Shown: positions 42,589 through 51,792 of the stretch, piece by piece
Layout: every line of letters begins with the position of its first letter
Numbering within the stretch: the first letter of the stretch is position 1
From: Verrucomicrobiota bacterium
GTDB lineage: Bacteria; Verrucomicrobiota; Verrucomicrobiia; Opitutales; UBA953
Direction: 5' to 3'
DNA length: 64,000 nt
Assembly: GCA_026397965.1 (NCBI GenBank)
Contig: JAPLTU010000072.1
Coordinates: 1-64,000 of the forward strand
Program-made: the position numbers and the translations under genes
Notes under the pieces: generated by a model
Databases searched by the model: none
What the model saw: only the letters and a program-made list of their open reading frames with translations
What the model was told of the DNA's origin: nothing

Positions 42589-42705
42589 GGCTGGGGTGGG
42601 GTTACTCCTAGCCTAGGCCATGGAGCCTTTAAATCCACGATAAAGGGGGCAACCTGGAATCACCCGCACCTTGACTCCCTGCAATTGCCCCTAAACTTAT
42701 AGAGT

Positions 42706-43020
42706 ATGATCAATCTCACCGAAGCCGCCGCCGGGCAGGTCCGCGTCCTTCAGCAACAGGCTAATCCGGAGTCTGTCTTGCGCGTGCTCGTCGAGACCGG
42801 GGGTTGCTCCGGCTTTGAATATGGTATGGCCTTTGATGTTCGAAAAGACGGCGACTTGGAGTTCGAGAGCCAAGGCCTTAAAATCCTGATTGACCCCACC
42901 AGCCACGCCTATCTCGACGGCTCCACGGTACACTTTGACGACGGCTTGCATGGCAAAGGCTTTGAAGTCCGCAACCCTAACGCCAGCAGCACTTGCGGCT
43001 GCGGCAAATCCTTTAGCTAA
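42706..43020 (+). CDS. A-type iron-sulfur cluster carrier (IscA/ErpA/HesB)
   Basis: A 104-residue A-type carrier that delivers [Fe-S] clusters to apo-proteins. The three metal-binding cysteines are C34 in GGCSGFEYG and C97 and C99 in CGCGKSF, the family signature. The N-terminal ITEAAA-like opening ([12 protein letters not shown]) is also typical. Heme, dihydroorotate and oxidase enzymes need such carriers. Four bases separate it from the exported MsrB gene. Confidence 0.94.
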   Translation: MINLTEAAAGQVRVLQQQANPESVLRVLVETGGCSGFEYGMAFDVRKDGDLEFESQGLKILIDPTSHAYLDGSTVHFDDGLHGKGFEVRNPNASSTCGCGKSFS

Positions 43021-43024
43021 AATC

Positions 43025-43603
43025 ATGAAAGCCACCCTCCTCGCCTTCGCCGCCTGCGGGCTCATGTTCCTCGACATCACGACCCCCGAAGCCGCCACTC
43101 AACCCATGAAAGAAAAATCCTCCGATCAGAGCGCTGCGAATAAAGTGCTCGTCACCCTTGATGACGGCAAAGGCGGCCTGACCAAGCCCCAGCTCGTTGA
43201 GCGCGTCGTGAAGACCGATAAGGAATGGGCCGCGCAACTCACTCCCGAGCAGTATCGCATCACGCGCGCGAAAGGCACGGAACGGGCTTTTTGCGGCACC
43301 CTCCTGGACAACCATAAAATCGGCACTTACCACTGCCTCTGTTGCGACCTGCCGCTTTTCTCCTCTGACTCAAAATTTAATTCCGGCACCGGCTGGCCGA
43401 GTTTCTTCCAGCCTGTTTCCAAGGAGAACGTCGCGACCATCGTGGATAACGCCTACGGTATGACGCGGACAGAGATCCTCTGCGCCCGCTGCGACTGCCA
43501 TCTCGGACACGTCTTCGAAGACGGGCCAAAGCCCACTGGCTTGCGCTACTGCCTGAATTCGGAATCCCTTAAATTCAAAGAGCGCCCAACTGAAAAGAAA
43601 TAA
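43025..43603 (+). CDS. msrB: Exported peptide-methionine (R)-S-oxide reductase
   Basis: A 192-residue MsrB with an N-terminal signal ([18 protein letters not shown]), so it repairs oxidised methionine in the cell envelope rather than the cytosol. The zinc site is C104/C107 and C153/C156 (two CxxC pairs), the catalytic cysteine is C176 in [12 protein letters not shown], and [10 protein letters not shown] carries substrate contacts. C90 in ERAFCGT may be the recycling cysteine. It lies 4 bases after the iron-sulfur carrier gene. Redox partner unknown. Confidence 0.92.
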   Translation: MKATLLAFAACGLMFLDITTPEAATQPMKEKSSDQSAANKVLVTLDDGKGGLTKPQLVERVVKTDKEWAAQLTPEQYRITRAKGTERAFCGTLLDNHKIGTYHCLCCDLPLFSSDSKFNSGTGWPSFFQPVSKENVATIVDNAYGMTRTEILCARCDCHLGHVFEDGPKPTGLRYCLNSESLKFKERPTEKK

Positions 43604-43629
43604 TGCGTCGGCCGGACAGGGCGGACTGA

Positions 43630-44952
43630 TTACTTCTTCTTCGATTTAGTGCGCGCGGCCACCTTCTTGACTGGGGTGGCCTTCTTTTTGACGGAGGGCT
43701 TGGCCTTCGGTGCTTTCTTTTTGCCGCTCACCCGAGCCTTCACGGATGGCTTAGCCTTTTTAGGAACGGCGATGGGTTTCTTCTTCGCCGCGGCCGGCTT
43801 CTTCTTCGCCTTTACAGCGGTCTTTGGGGCCGACTTAGCCTTCTTGGTGGATGATTTTTTAGCCTTAACCGGGGCCTTCTTGGCCTTAGAGAGCTTTTTG
43901 GCCAGATGAGATGAAGCCGTATCCTCCTCGATTAAAACGGGGGTCTGCGGACGCTCCGCAGGACTTCCCTTCACGGCCTTCCAGAGCTGCATACGCAAAT
44001 CCTCTAAACCTTCGTGAGAGTAGCATGAAATCGGAATCACCAAATCTTTGATGCGCGATTTGAATTCCTTGAGCATCTCGGCGGATGCCGGAAGATCCAT
44101 CTTGTTGGCCACGATCAGACGCGGCTTAGCGGCGAGGATCTTGGAATAAAGGCGTAATTCCTTTTCCAGGATACGGTGATCATCCCAGGGCTTACGATTT
44201 TCGCTGCCGGCCATATCGATAATGAAGACCAACAAAGCACAGCGCTCGATATGCCGCAGAAATTGGTGACCAAGGCCACGGTTATCATGGGCCCCTTCGA
44301 TCAGACCTGGAATATCGGCCATGACGATGCGACCGAAGACATGGGGGTATTCGATGACCCCGACATTGACGTGTAAAGTGGTGAAAGGATAAGGCGCCAT
44401 CTTCGGCCGGGCCGCCGTAAGCAGATTGGTCAGCGAGGACTTACCGGCATTCGGATAGCCCACGAGGCCGATGTCGGCGATCGTCTTCAACACGATACGG
44501 AACGAACCTTCTTCGCCGGGATAACCGGGGGTCGTGCGACGAGGCGCTTGGTTCACCGAACTTTTAAAGTTCATATTACCCTGACCGCCCTTCCCGCCGG
44601 CGAGCAAGATGACCCGTTCACCATGTTCGGTCAGTTCGGCGACCAAGCGATTAGTGCCCTCTTCAAGGATCTGCGTCCCAGGAGGCACGGGCAGGATAAG
44701 ATCGACCCCATCTGGACCAGCACATTGGCGGCCCATACCGGGCGTACCATTAGGAGCCCGACGATGAGGTTGCCAGCGGTAGGCCTGTAAATCGCCTTGG
44801 TTACGGTCGCAGAGAAAAACGACATCGCCACCCTTCCCGCCGTTACCGCCGTCGGGTCCGCCCTTCGGGATGAATTTCTCGCGACGGAAGCTAACGCAGC
44901 CATGGCCGCCGTCACCCGACTTCAAAATGACCTTGGCTTCGTCGATAAACAT
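43630..44952 (-). CDS. obgE: Obg-family GTPase with a lysine-rich C-terminal tail
   Basis: A 440-residue ribosome-assembly GTPase. The glycine-rich Obg fold (GGPDGGNGGKGGDV) fills residues 1-157, the G domain follows with GYPNAGKSSL, switch and TAARPKMAPYPFTTL, DIPGL and NKMD. The usual OCT domain is replaced by a basic, low-complexity tail of 91 residues (350-440) in which 37 are Lys and most others are Ala, Pro, Ser, Thr or Val, arranged in KKxPxKAKK-like blocks. It resembles the C-terminal part of linker histone H1 or bacterial histone-like proteins. Confidence 0.93.
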   Translation of the reverse strand: MFIDEAKVILKSGDGGHGCVSFRREKFIPKGGPDGGNGGKGGDVVFLCDRNQGDLQAYRWQPHRRAPNGTPGMGRQCAGPDGVDLILPVPPGTQILEEGTNRLVAELTEHGERVILLAGGKGGQGNMNFKSSVNQAPRRTTPGYPGEEGSFRIVLKTIADIGLVGYPNAGKSSLTNLLTAARPKMAPYPFTTLHVNVGVIEYPHVFGRIVMADIPGLIEGAHDNRGLGHQFLRHIERCALLVFIIDMAGSENRKPWDDHRILEKELRLYSKILAAKPRLIVANKMDLPASAEMLKEFKSRIKDLVIPISCYSHEGLEDLRMQLWKAVKGSPAERPQTPVLIEEDTASSHLAKKLSKAKKAPVKAKKSSTKKAKSAPKTAVKAKKKPAAAKKKPIAVPKKAKPSVKARVSGKKKAPKAKPSVKKKATPVKKVAARTKSKKK

Positions 44953-45011
44953 AAGCCGAAGGTTGAGACGACCCGAGCGGGGGTCGAGCAGGAAACTATT
45001 AACTTAAACTC

Positions 45012-45776
45012 TCAAAGCCCCCGTGAACGACGCAACCAGCGTTCCAACGGGGAAAAGAAGATGAGATCGGCCAATAGACCGACCAGCACGACGACGGTCA
45101 TGACGCCCATGACTTGATCCATCCTGAGGAGCTCACGACCGGCATGCAGCAACGAGCCCAGCCCAAAGCCAGTCAGGATGACCACGAAGATTTCGGCCGC
45201 CATCAGCGAACGCCAGGCGAAGGCCCAGCCCTGCTTCATGCCGCTGAGGACGCCCGGAAGTGCCGCCGGCAGAATAACGCGTAACCAGAGATGCCAGCCC
45301 TTGGAGCCCATCGTCATGGCTGCGCGGAGATACAGCGGTTGGACGTTTAAGACGGATTCCTGAACCGCGATGACCACGGCCCAAATCGTCCCCATCACCA
45401 CCACGAATAAGAGGGCTGATTCCTCCTGCCCAAACCAGAGCAATGCCAGCGGTACCCAGCACACGGAAGGCAGGGTCTGCAGGCCGAGGGCGAGGACCCC
45501 GAGCGTATCCCGAATCCAGCGGACGCGGGCGCAGAGCGCGCCGAGCGGCACGCCTAGGGCCGCCCCGATGGCAAAGCCGATGATCAGACGGCGCATTGTC
45601 ACCCAAGTGGCTGAAAGTAATTCACCATTGAGCAACGAGTCCCAAAACCAATGCAGGATCTGCGAAGGAGCGGGCACCAACACGTCGTTGACGTGTCCGA
45701 CGCGGACAAACCATTCCCAGCCGCCGAGAAAAGTAACGGCGACCAAAGTAGGGATGACAAAGCGGGGAAGTTTCAT
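45012..45776 (-). CDS. ABC transporter permease (SsuC/TauC type)
   Basis: A 254-residue inner-membrane permease with six hydrophobic helices. The EAA-like loop LRAAMTMGSKGWHLWLRVILPAALPG (near 152-176) is the ATPase-coupling motif, typical for nitrate/sulfonate/taurine transporters. It is encoded last, with its start overlapping the ATPase stop by 4 bases. The cargo is set by the binding protein and is not clear. Confidence 0.92.
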   Translation of the reverse strand: MKLPRFVIPTLVAVTFLGGWEWFVRVGHVNDVLVPAPSQILHWFWDSLLNGELLSATWVTMRRLIIGFAIGAALGVPLGALCARVRWIRDTLGVLALGLQTLPSVCWVPLALLWFGQEESALLFVVVMGTIWAVVIAVQESVLNVQPLYLRAAMTMGSKGWHLWLRVILPAALPGVLSGMKQGWAFAWRSLMAAEIFVVILTGFGLGSLLHAGRELLRMDQVMGVMTVVVLVGLLADLIFFSPLERWLRRSRGL

Positions 45777-46579
45777 GCGAGGCCCTCTTGCGAGCGCGAA
45801 AGGTGGGAAGAAAGCGCATCGGTCACTTCGGCGGCGAGCGAGGCTAGTTCAGGGTCATTGATGCGGCGCGGCCGGGGGAGATTGATATCAAAAATCTGCC
45901 GAACCCTGCCGGGGTTAGGCGAAAGCAAGACCACCCGGTCGCCCAAGCAAACCGCCTCACGGATATTATGGGTCACCAACACAATCGTCTTCTTCCGCTT
46001 GGTGAAGATATCCTGAATATCACGGTAGAGCTGATCGCGCGTCAGAGCGTCTAACGCAGAAAACGGCTCATCCATGAGCAGTACCCGAGGGTTCGGAGCG
46101 AGCGAGCGAGCGAGGGCCACGCGTTGGCGCATGCCACCGGATAATTCATGCGGGCGAGCTTTCTCCTTATCCGCCAAGCCGACGAGCGAAAGGTAGTAGC
46201 GGGCCGATTCCAGCCGTTCGGCTTCCGTCAAATCAGGCTTTAACCGTAAACCGAACATCACGTTTTCCAAGGTGTTCAACCAAGGGAAGAGTGCGTCTTG
46301 CTGGAACATGACCAACCGATCACGACCCGGCGAGCGCACCGGTTCCTCACCTAAGCGAATCGCCCCTTCATCCACTTGATCGAGGCCGGCCAGCAAGCTG
46401 AGCAAAGTGGATTTTCCGCAACCGGACGGACCGACTAAGACCAGAAATTCCCCTTCTTTGACGTCGAGCGTAATGTCATCGAGCGCCGTGACGCAACCGG
46501 CAGCGCCATTGAATCGTTTCGTAACATTACGGAGCGTCAGGGCGGCCGAAGGATGGGTCTTAAAGGAAGCGGGATTCAT
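45773..46579 (-). CDS. ABC transporter ATP-binding protein (SsuB/TauB/NrtD type)
   Basis: A 268-residue ATPase. Walker A GPSGCGKST, Q-loop, signature LSGGMRQRVALAR, Walker B LLMDEPFSALD and the switch histidine in VTHNIREAV are all present. The sequence fits the nitrate/sulfonate/bicarbonate/taurine import group. It overlaps the permease start by 4 bases and lies 56 bases downstream of the binding-protein gene. Confidence 0.95.
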   Translation of the reverse strand: MNPASFKTHPSAALTLRNVTKRFNGAAGCVTALDDITLDVKEGEFLVLVGPSGCGKSTLLSLLAGLDQVDEGAIRLGEEPVRSPGRDRLVMFQQDALFPWLNTLENVMFGLRLKPDLTEAERLESARYYLSLVGLADKEKARPHELSGGMRQRVALARSLAPNPRVLLMDEPFSALDALTRDQLYRDIQDIFTKRKKTIVLVTHNIREAVCLGDRVVLLSPNPGRVRQIFDINLPRPRRINDPELASLAAEVTDALSSHLSRSQEGLA

Positions 46580-46635
46580 GGGTTACCTCACGAAAGGATT
46601 GCGGGGTGGAAGGAGAAACGTGGCAAGGTTAGTCG

Positions 46636-47655
46636 TTATTTTCCCCGAGACATCGGCGAGGGGTCAGGCACCAACGACTCCAAGAGCGGATCGAGCGGAG
46701 CCGTCCCGACCAGCAAGCCGGAGTCCTGCGAATCTTTAAGGGAACGGGCAAAAAAATCCTTGAGCCGGGCGACTCGGGCCGAACTTTCTTCGCGAGCCTC
46801 TAAGCGGACTCGACCCAAGGAAGCAGCGATTAGACTTTCCGAAGGGGGCGCGGAATGGGTTTCCGCCCCCAGCCCTAAGCGCACGGCTTGGGCGTAGCGG
46901 ACCGGGTCAGCAAGGAGCGCGTCTCGCAATAAATAATAGGACTGCACAAATGCACGGACCGCCGGACCGCGCTGTTCCAAGACTTTCCGGGAAGTGGCCA
47001 ACACCGTCACGATCGAATCGGTCCGCTCGAGGAGGATTTCGCCCCCGAACTCCGTCGTCAGGCGCGTGACCCAAGGCTCGACTGTCCAGGCGCCCGCAAT
47101 TTTACCTTGGGAAAAAAGCATGGCCATGTCCGCGCTACTAGCAGGAATGATCTGCACATCCCCGCCGCTCAGCATCACTTTAAGCCCTGCCCCACGAAGC
47201 CAAGCGCGGGCTTCAATGTCCTGGGTGTTGCCGAGTTGCGGTGTCACCAGCCGAAGCCCGCGAAAATTCTCCGCGGTCTTTAATCCAAGACCTTTACGCA
47301 CCACCAGGGCGCTGCCACCCCGGGCGACGGAGGCCAGGACACGAATCTCCGCCCCCTTGGTTCGGAGATGAGCGTTAAGGACTGGGGATGGCCCGACAAA
47401 AGCCACATCTACCGATCCGACCAGTAAAGCCTCCATCGCCGAAGGCCCGGCGTTAAAGGATCGCCATTCGATTTTTGAATCCGGCGGCAAGTGAGCTTGA
47501 AACCAGTCAGATTTTTCACGCTCCCACTGGCGTGCGACCAATGCCGGGGCATGCGTCAAATTAGGAAAATAGCCGACCTTCAAAGTCACGGCCTCTTGGG
47601 CCGCGGCCGTCAGGAGCGGAGCCAAAAGTAAAAGGATAAGGCAGAAAAGTCGCAT
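46636..47655 (-). CDS. ABC transporter substrate-binding protein (SsuA/NMT1/ThiY-like)
   Basis: A 339-residue periplasmic binding protein with a Sec signal (MRLFCLILLLLAPLLTAAAQ). The opening VTLKVGYFPNLTHAPALVA and the GPSAMEALLVGSVDVAFVGPSPVL stretch are family marks for nitrate/sulfonate/thiamine-precursor binders. The ATG at 47655 was preferred to a TTG one codon upstream. It is the first gene of the binding-ATPase-permease operon. Substrate could be an alkanesulfonate, nitrate or a pyrimidine; no riboswitch is visible upstream. Confidence 0.9.
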   Translation of the reverse strand: MRLFCLILLLLAPLLTAAAQEAVTLKVGYFPNLTHAPALVARQWEREKSDWFQAHLPPDSKIEWRSFNAGPSAMEALLVGSVDVAFVGPSPVLNAHLRTKGAEIRVLASVARGGSALVVRKGLGLKTAENFRGLRLVTPQLGNTQDIEARAWLRGAGLKVMLSGGDVQIIPASSADMAMLFSQGKIAGAWTVEPWVTRLTTEFGGEILLERTDSIVTVLATSRKVLEQRGPAVRAFVQSYYLLRDALLADPVRYAQAVRLGLGAETHSAPPSESLIAASLGRVRLEAREESSARVARLKDFFARSLKDSQDSGLLVGTAPLDPLLESLVPDPSPMSRGK

Positions 47656-47758
47656 CAATCTAAAAGTTGATATTATTACTTATGATTAAATGATTATGCC
47701 AAAAAGGAAATACAAATCTAGAAAGTGTGCCTAACCCATTCATGAGCAGATATTTATA

Positions 47759-49045
47759 TTAATTAATAAAAAAATCTGTCACAAACCAGAGGCTGGCGGA
47801 AACGACCACCACGGTGGCAAACCAGCCCAAAAGGTTAATCCACCGGGGGGAAACATAATTACCCATAAAGGCGGAGTCACCGGTCATTCTAACCAAAGGC
47901 CAGCAGGCAAAGCCGAGCTGCAAACTAAGAATCACCTGACTCCATAATAAGAGGGATTCCACCCTGCCCTCTCCGGATAACCCGAGAACAATCAAGGCAG
48001 GCAGCAGCGCGGCCAGACGGGTGGCGATGCGCACGATCCAACCTACGGTTTTGATCTTAAGGAAACCTTCGAGCACGATTTGCCCGGCCAAAGTACCGGT
48101 AATGGTCGCGCTTTGACCAGAGGACAAAAGGGCCAAGGCGAACAGCGTGCCCGCGATCGTCGAACCAAGAACGCCATCAAGCAAACGATGCGCTTCGCGG
48201 ATATCTGTCACCGCTTCGGGTCGACCGTGGAAAGCGGAGGCGCTGAGCACGAGCAAACCAGCGTTAACGAAGAAGGCAAAAGTCAGGGCGATGGTGGAAT
48301 CTAAAGTCGCGAACCGAATGGCCTCCTTTTTAGACGCCTCCGTCAGCCCGAAAGACCGCGTCCCGACGATCGAGGAATGCAGATAGAGATTATGCGGCAT
48401 CACGGTGGCGCCGATAATGCCAAGGGCGATAAAGAGCATGCCCGGGCGCGCAAACACTTCCGTCGTCGGAATAAAACCCTGCAGCAACTCCGCCACCACG
48501 GGTTGGGCTAGAAAGAGTTCCACTCCGATGCAGGCGGCAGTGGTAAAAACAAGAACGGCGACAAAAGCCTCCAACCATCGATAGCCCAACCGCGTCAAGG
48601 CCAGCAGGATTAAGACATCAAGGGCCGTGATGATGGCTCCGAAAAAAAGCGGGATACCGAAAAGAATCTGCAGCGCGATGGCGGAGCCAAGCAGTTCGGC
48701 CAGGTCGCACGCAATGATGCCAAGTTGAGCTGAGGCCCAGAGGAATTTACCGACGAAGGGCGAGTAGCGCTGGCGGCAGGCCTGCGCGAGGTCGAGCCCC
48801 GTCGCGACATTCAAACGGACACATAGATGCTGGAAAAGCACCGCCATTAAATTGGAAAGCAAGATGACCCAGAGGAGCGAGTAACCGTAGCGAGAGCCGC
48901 CGGCCAGATCCGTCGCCCAATTCCCTGGGTCCATATAGCCAACGGCGACCAAAAAGCCCGGCCCCACAAATGCAAGAAAACGACGAAAAGCTGAGAAGCG
49001 GGATACTTGGCGGGCTTGGGTCAGTTCATCTGTCTTCATCACCAT
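47759..49045 (-). CDS. mntH: Nramp-family Mn(II)/Fe(II) transporter
   Basis: A 428-residue divalent-metal symporter with about eleven helices. The metal-binding TM1 motif GYMDPGNWATD and TM6 motif VMPHNLYLHSSI are intact, which points to an active transporter. MntH imports manganese using the proton gradient. The ATG at 49045 is used; a second one two codons in is possible. No Mn riboswitch or MntR site was seen in the short upstream gap of 26 bases. The AT-rich spacer (47659-47758) separates it from the ABC operon downstream on the same strand. Confidence 0.93.
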   Translation of the reverse strand: MVMKTDELTQARQVSRFSAFRRFLAFVGPGFLVAVGYMDPGNWATDLAGGSRYGYSLLWVILLSNLMAVLFQHLCVRLNVATGLDLAQACRQRYSPFVGKFLWASAQLGIIACDLAELLGSAIALQILFGIPLFFGAIITALDVLILLALTRLGYRWLEAFVAVLVFTTAACIGVELFLAQPVVAELLQGFIPTTEVFARPGMLFIALGIIGATVMPHNLYLHSSIVGTRSFGLTEASKKEAIRFATLDSTIALTFAFFVNAGLLVLSASAFHGRPEAVTDIREAHRLLDGVLGSTIAGTLFALALLSSGQSATITGTLAGQIVLEGFLKIKTVGWIVRIATRLAALLPALIVLGLSGEGRVESLLLWSQVILSLQLGFACWPLVRMTGDSAFMGNYVSPRWINLLGWFATVVVVSASLWFVTDFFIN

Positions 49046-49071
49046 TGAGCATCGCCGACCCCCTCACCCTG

Positions 49072-49485
49072 TCAACCCGCCGCCTTCGCGAAGGAAACGC
49101 CGGCCAAGACCGACCATCCCACCGTCCGCCAGACATGCGATCGAACCAGCTCGGCAAGAGCTGGCGACGAGGGCCCTTCTTTTTGAAGCCGCCCATGACA
49201 CGGTACGGACCAAGCGGCCGTCAGCGCCCAGCACATGACCACGAGACCGAGGCCAATGCCACCGCCCGCGACGATAGTCAGCCAGATATGTCCGCCCAGT
49301 TGGGCGAGCAGCAGAGGCCCCACGACCCAGCCGACGCGACGGGTATAAGCCTCATGCGCCTCGGCGAAGCCTTCGGCCCGCCAACGAGCGAAATCGGGAT
49401 ATGTACAAAGCAGGATCAGCCACGAGACCGCGGCCATGGCGACATCGATGCACGCCGTACCGGATTGGATTAAACGAAGGTCCAT
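49072..49485 (-). CDS. Small membrane protein of unknown function
   Basis: A 137-residue membrane protein with about four helices. The middle loop FARWRAEGFAEAHEAYTRRVGWVVGPLLL has the look of a DUF4149/DUF1772-like family, but I cannot assign it. It ends 26 bases before mntH on the same strand, so it is probably cotranscribed. Start at 49485 rests on an ATG before the first helix. Confidence 0.6.
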   Translation of the reverse strand: MDLRLIQSGTACIDVAMAAVSWLILLCTYPDFARWRAEGFAEAHEAYTRRVGWVVGPLLLAQLGGHIWLTIVAGGGIGLGLVVMCWALTAAWSVPCHGRLQKEGPSSPALAELVRSHVWRTVGWSVLAGVSFAKAAG

Positions 49486-49544
49486 GAGGGTACCGAAGTG
49501 GGTTTTTCCCTTTGCACAACTCGGCGAGACGTTAAACCCAAGTC

Positions 49545-51476
49545 ATGCCCCGTCTCTACTTCGGCCTGTTCCTCGGCGCCTTGCTCGCGCTCGTCCCTGT
49601 TGTCGCCGCGCAGGAGACTCCGCCCAACTTTGTCATTCTCCTCGCCGATGACCTCGGCATCAATGACCTGAGCTGTTTCGGCCGGAAGGACCAGAACACC
49701 CCTAACCTCGATAAACTCGCCGCTGACGGAGCGCGTTTCACTTCGGCCTATGCGGCCGCCTCGGTCTGCTCCGCCTCCCGAGCCGCCCTCCTGACAGGCC
49801 AGAGCCCAGCGCGCCTCAATATCACTACGTTCTTACCTGGCCGTTCAGATCGGGCTTCCCACCGCCTCATGGCCCCGACACTTAACAATAACCTACCCGA
49901 GGGCGTGCAGACCATCGCCGAACTCCTTAAAGCCAAAGGGTACGCGACGGGCGCCGTCGGCAAGTGGCACCTCGGCGGCAAAGGTCACCAGCCCACGGAC
50001 CATGGCTTCGATGAATATTTCGCTGGCAAAGCGAACCCTGGAGCCGAGTCCCCCATGGGCGGAAAAGGCGAGCTTGGGCATGCGGACTACGCGGTGAAAT
50101 TCATCGAGCGCAACAAAGCCAAACCATTCTTCCTCTACCTGGCCTTCGACAATCCGCATATCCCGCTGGCCGCTCCGGCCAAAGGTATCGAAGCTAATGC
50201 GAAAGCCTTTCACCCGACCTACGCCGCGCTGGTAGAGTCCTTGGACATGGCCTGCGGACGCGTCCTGCAGAAACTCGAGGAGGCGGGTCTGGCTAAAAAT
50301 ACCGTGGTGATTTTTGCTTCCGATAATGGCGGCGTGCATGTATCCGAACTAAAGGAAAGCCCGCCTACCTTCAACGCGCCGTCGCGCGCCGGTAAAGGCT
50401 TTCTTTACGAAGGAGGCCTCCGCACCCCCCTAATCATCCGCTACCCGGGACACCTCGCATCCAAAGTGATCGCAGAGCCAGTCGTGCTGGGCGACCTCAC
50501 GTCCACATTCTGCGCTCTCGCTAAAATCACGCCTCCCGCCATCCAGGATTTCCAAGATCTTTCGCCCATCCTTTTCAACAGTAAGCCTCGGGCGGATACA
50601 CGCGTTCTTTGCTGGCATCAGCCTCACTACATGAATCAAGGCAGCCAACCCGGTGGCGTGATTCGGGAAGGCGACTGGAAAATGATCGAGTTCTACGAGA
50701 CCGGACGCATGGAATTGTTTAATCTAGCTAAAGATCCCAGCGAAACCTTGGATCTGGCCGCCGAAGAGCCAGCCCGCGTGGCCGCGATGCGCGGCAAGCT
50801 GGAAGCCTGGCGCCGAAGCGTCGGAGCGAAGCCGATGGGCGCTAATCCTCAGTTCAATCGAAGCCTCTGGGATGAGTGCTTCGTCAAATTCGATTCCACA
50901 CTCATCAAAGCGGCCGCCACTTCCGAGGCGATGCGCCCGCTCCAAGCCGATTGGCGTAAGGTCATGAACGATGCCAGCACTGAAGGGGGTAATGCGCTCA
51001 TCTACTTGGAAGCCAAAGACGCCCAGGTGAAGGCAACAAAGATGCATTACGAAGAACTACCACAAAAGGATACCCTGGGCTTCTGGGTGAACGTTGAAGA
51101 TACCGCTTCGTGGAAATTCGTGGCCCCGCTGGCCGGCAAGTATCGCGTCACGGTCCTGCAAGGCTGTGGCAAGGGCAACGGTGGCTCAACTGTTTCGGTC
51201 GAAACAGGCGCCAGCAAATGCGAGTTCACGGTCGAGGAGACCGGCCACTTCCAGCGCTTCGTCCCACGCGAAGTCGGCCAGGTCGAATTGACGGCCGGCG
51301 ATAATACTTTGACGATTCGTCCGCTCAAGAAGGCAAAGTCCGCGGTCATGGATCTCCGTCGCGTCATCCTTGAACGCATCGACCAGCCAGGCCCGATGCG
51401 CAGCGCCTTCATGAAACAGACGGCGGTCAAGACGATCAGCTTCACGACCTTCCTGCCTTATCCTGAGACGGAGTAA
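49545..51476 (+). CDS. Arylsulfatase-type sulfatase with C-terminal accessory domain
   Basis: A 643-residue exported sulfatase (Sec signal ending near ALVPVVAAQE). FVILLADDLGINDLSCFG supplies the metal aspartates, and the site for formylglycine is in SVCSASRAALLTGQSPAR, a CxAxR variant of the usual CxPxR. Later blocks are AVGKWHLGG and IFASDNGG. After the catalytic domain, residues about 475-640 form a beta-rich accessory part (KYRVTVLQGCGKGNGGSTV...) like a carbohydrate-binding or DUF5077-type module. Verrucomicrobia often use such enzymes on sulfated polysaccharides. Substrate unknown. Confidence 0.9.
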   Translation: MPRLYFGLFLGALLALVPVVAAQETPPNFVILLADDLGINDLSCFGRKDQNTPNLDKLAADGARFTSAYAAASVCSASRAALLTGQSPARLNITTFLPGRSDRASHRLMAPTLNNNLPEGVQTIAELLKAKGYATGAVGKWHLGGKGHQPTDHGFDEYFAGKANPGAESPMGGKGELGHADYAVKFIERNKAKPFFLYLAFDNPHIPLAAPAKGIEANAKAFHPTYAALVESLDMACGRVLQKLEEAGLAKNTVVIFASDNGGVHVSELKESPPTFNAPSRAGKGFLYEGGLRTPLIIRYPGHLASKVIAEPVVLGDLTSTFCALAKITPPAIQDFQDLSPILFNSKPRADTRVLCWHQPHYMNQGSQPGGVIREGDWKMIEFYETGRMELFNLAKDPSETLDLAAEEPARVAAMRGKLEAWRRSVGAKPMGANPQFNRSLWDECFVKFDSTLIKAAATSEAMRPLQADWRKVMNDASTEGGNALIYLEAKDAQVKATKMHYEELPQKDTLGFWVNVEDTASWKFVAPLAGKYRVTVLQGCGKGNGGSTVSVETGASKCEFTVEETGHFQRFVPREVGQVELTAGDNTLTIRPLKKAKSAVMDLRRVILERIDQPGPMRSAFMKQTAVKTISFTTFLPYPETE

Positions 51477-51480
51477 GCCC

Positions 51481-51789
51481 TCAGAGCGTCGCCAATAGCG
51501 CACGCAGCTCTGCTTCAGGCTCCTCGTGACCTTGGGACACGGCGAGCGCAAGGGCTTCGTCTAAGACAGCTTTGGCTTCGGCGCGAAGCCCAGAGGCGAG
51601 GTAGCATTTCCCGAGGAGAATGCGCGGCATCATCCAATCCGACTTTGAATGCGCGGCGATGCGCAGATGCTCCAGCGCTCCCCCATAATCTCCTTCGGTC
51701 AGTAAAGCTTGCCCGAGCGAAAAACGAAAAAGCGGGTTGGTGGAATCGGCCGCCACATGCGTACGGAAAGTGTCTGAGCGGGAGGCCAT
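51481..51789 (-). CDS. Tetratricopeptide-repeat protein
   Basis: A 102-residue soluble protein with two TPR-like helical pairs: NPLFRFSLGQALLTEGDYGGALEHLR and PRILLGKCYLASGLRAEAKAVLDEAL. TPRs bind partner proteins. There is no signal or catalytic domain. It sits 3 bases downstream of glgB on the same strand, so cotranscription is likely, but there is no reason to tie its function to glycogen. Confidence 0.75.
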   Translation of the reverse strand: MASRSDTFRTHVAADSTNPLFRFSLGQALLTEGDYGGALEHLRIAAHSKSDWMMPRILLGKCYLASGLRAEAKAVLDEALALAVSQGHEEPEAELRALLATL

Positions 51790-51792
51790 CTT

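Noticed and set aside
47659-47758. Riboswitch or Mn-responsive element in the AT-rich gap between mntH and the ABC operon
   Set aside because: Only a short direct repeat ATGATTA is visible; no conserved riboswitch core could be recognised.
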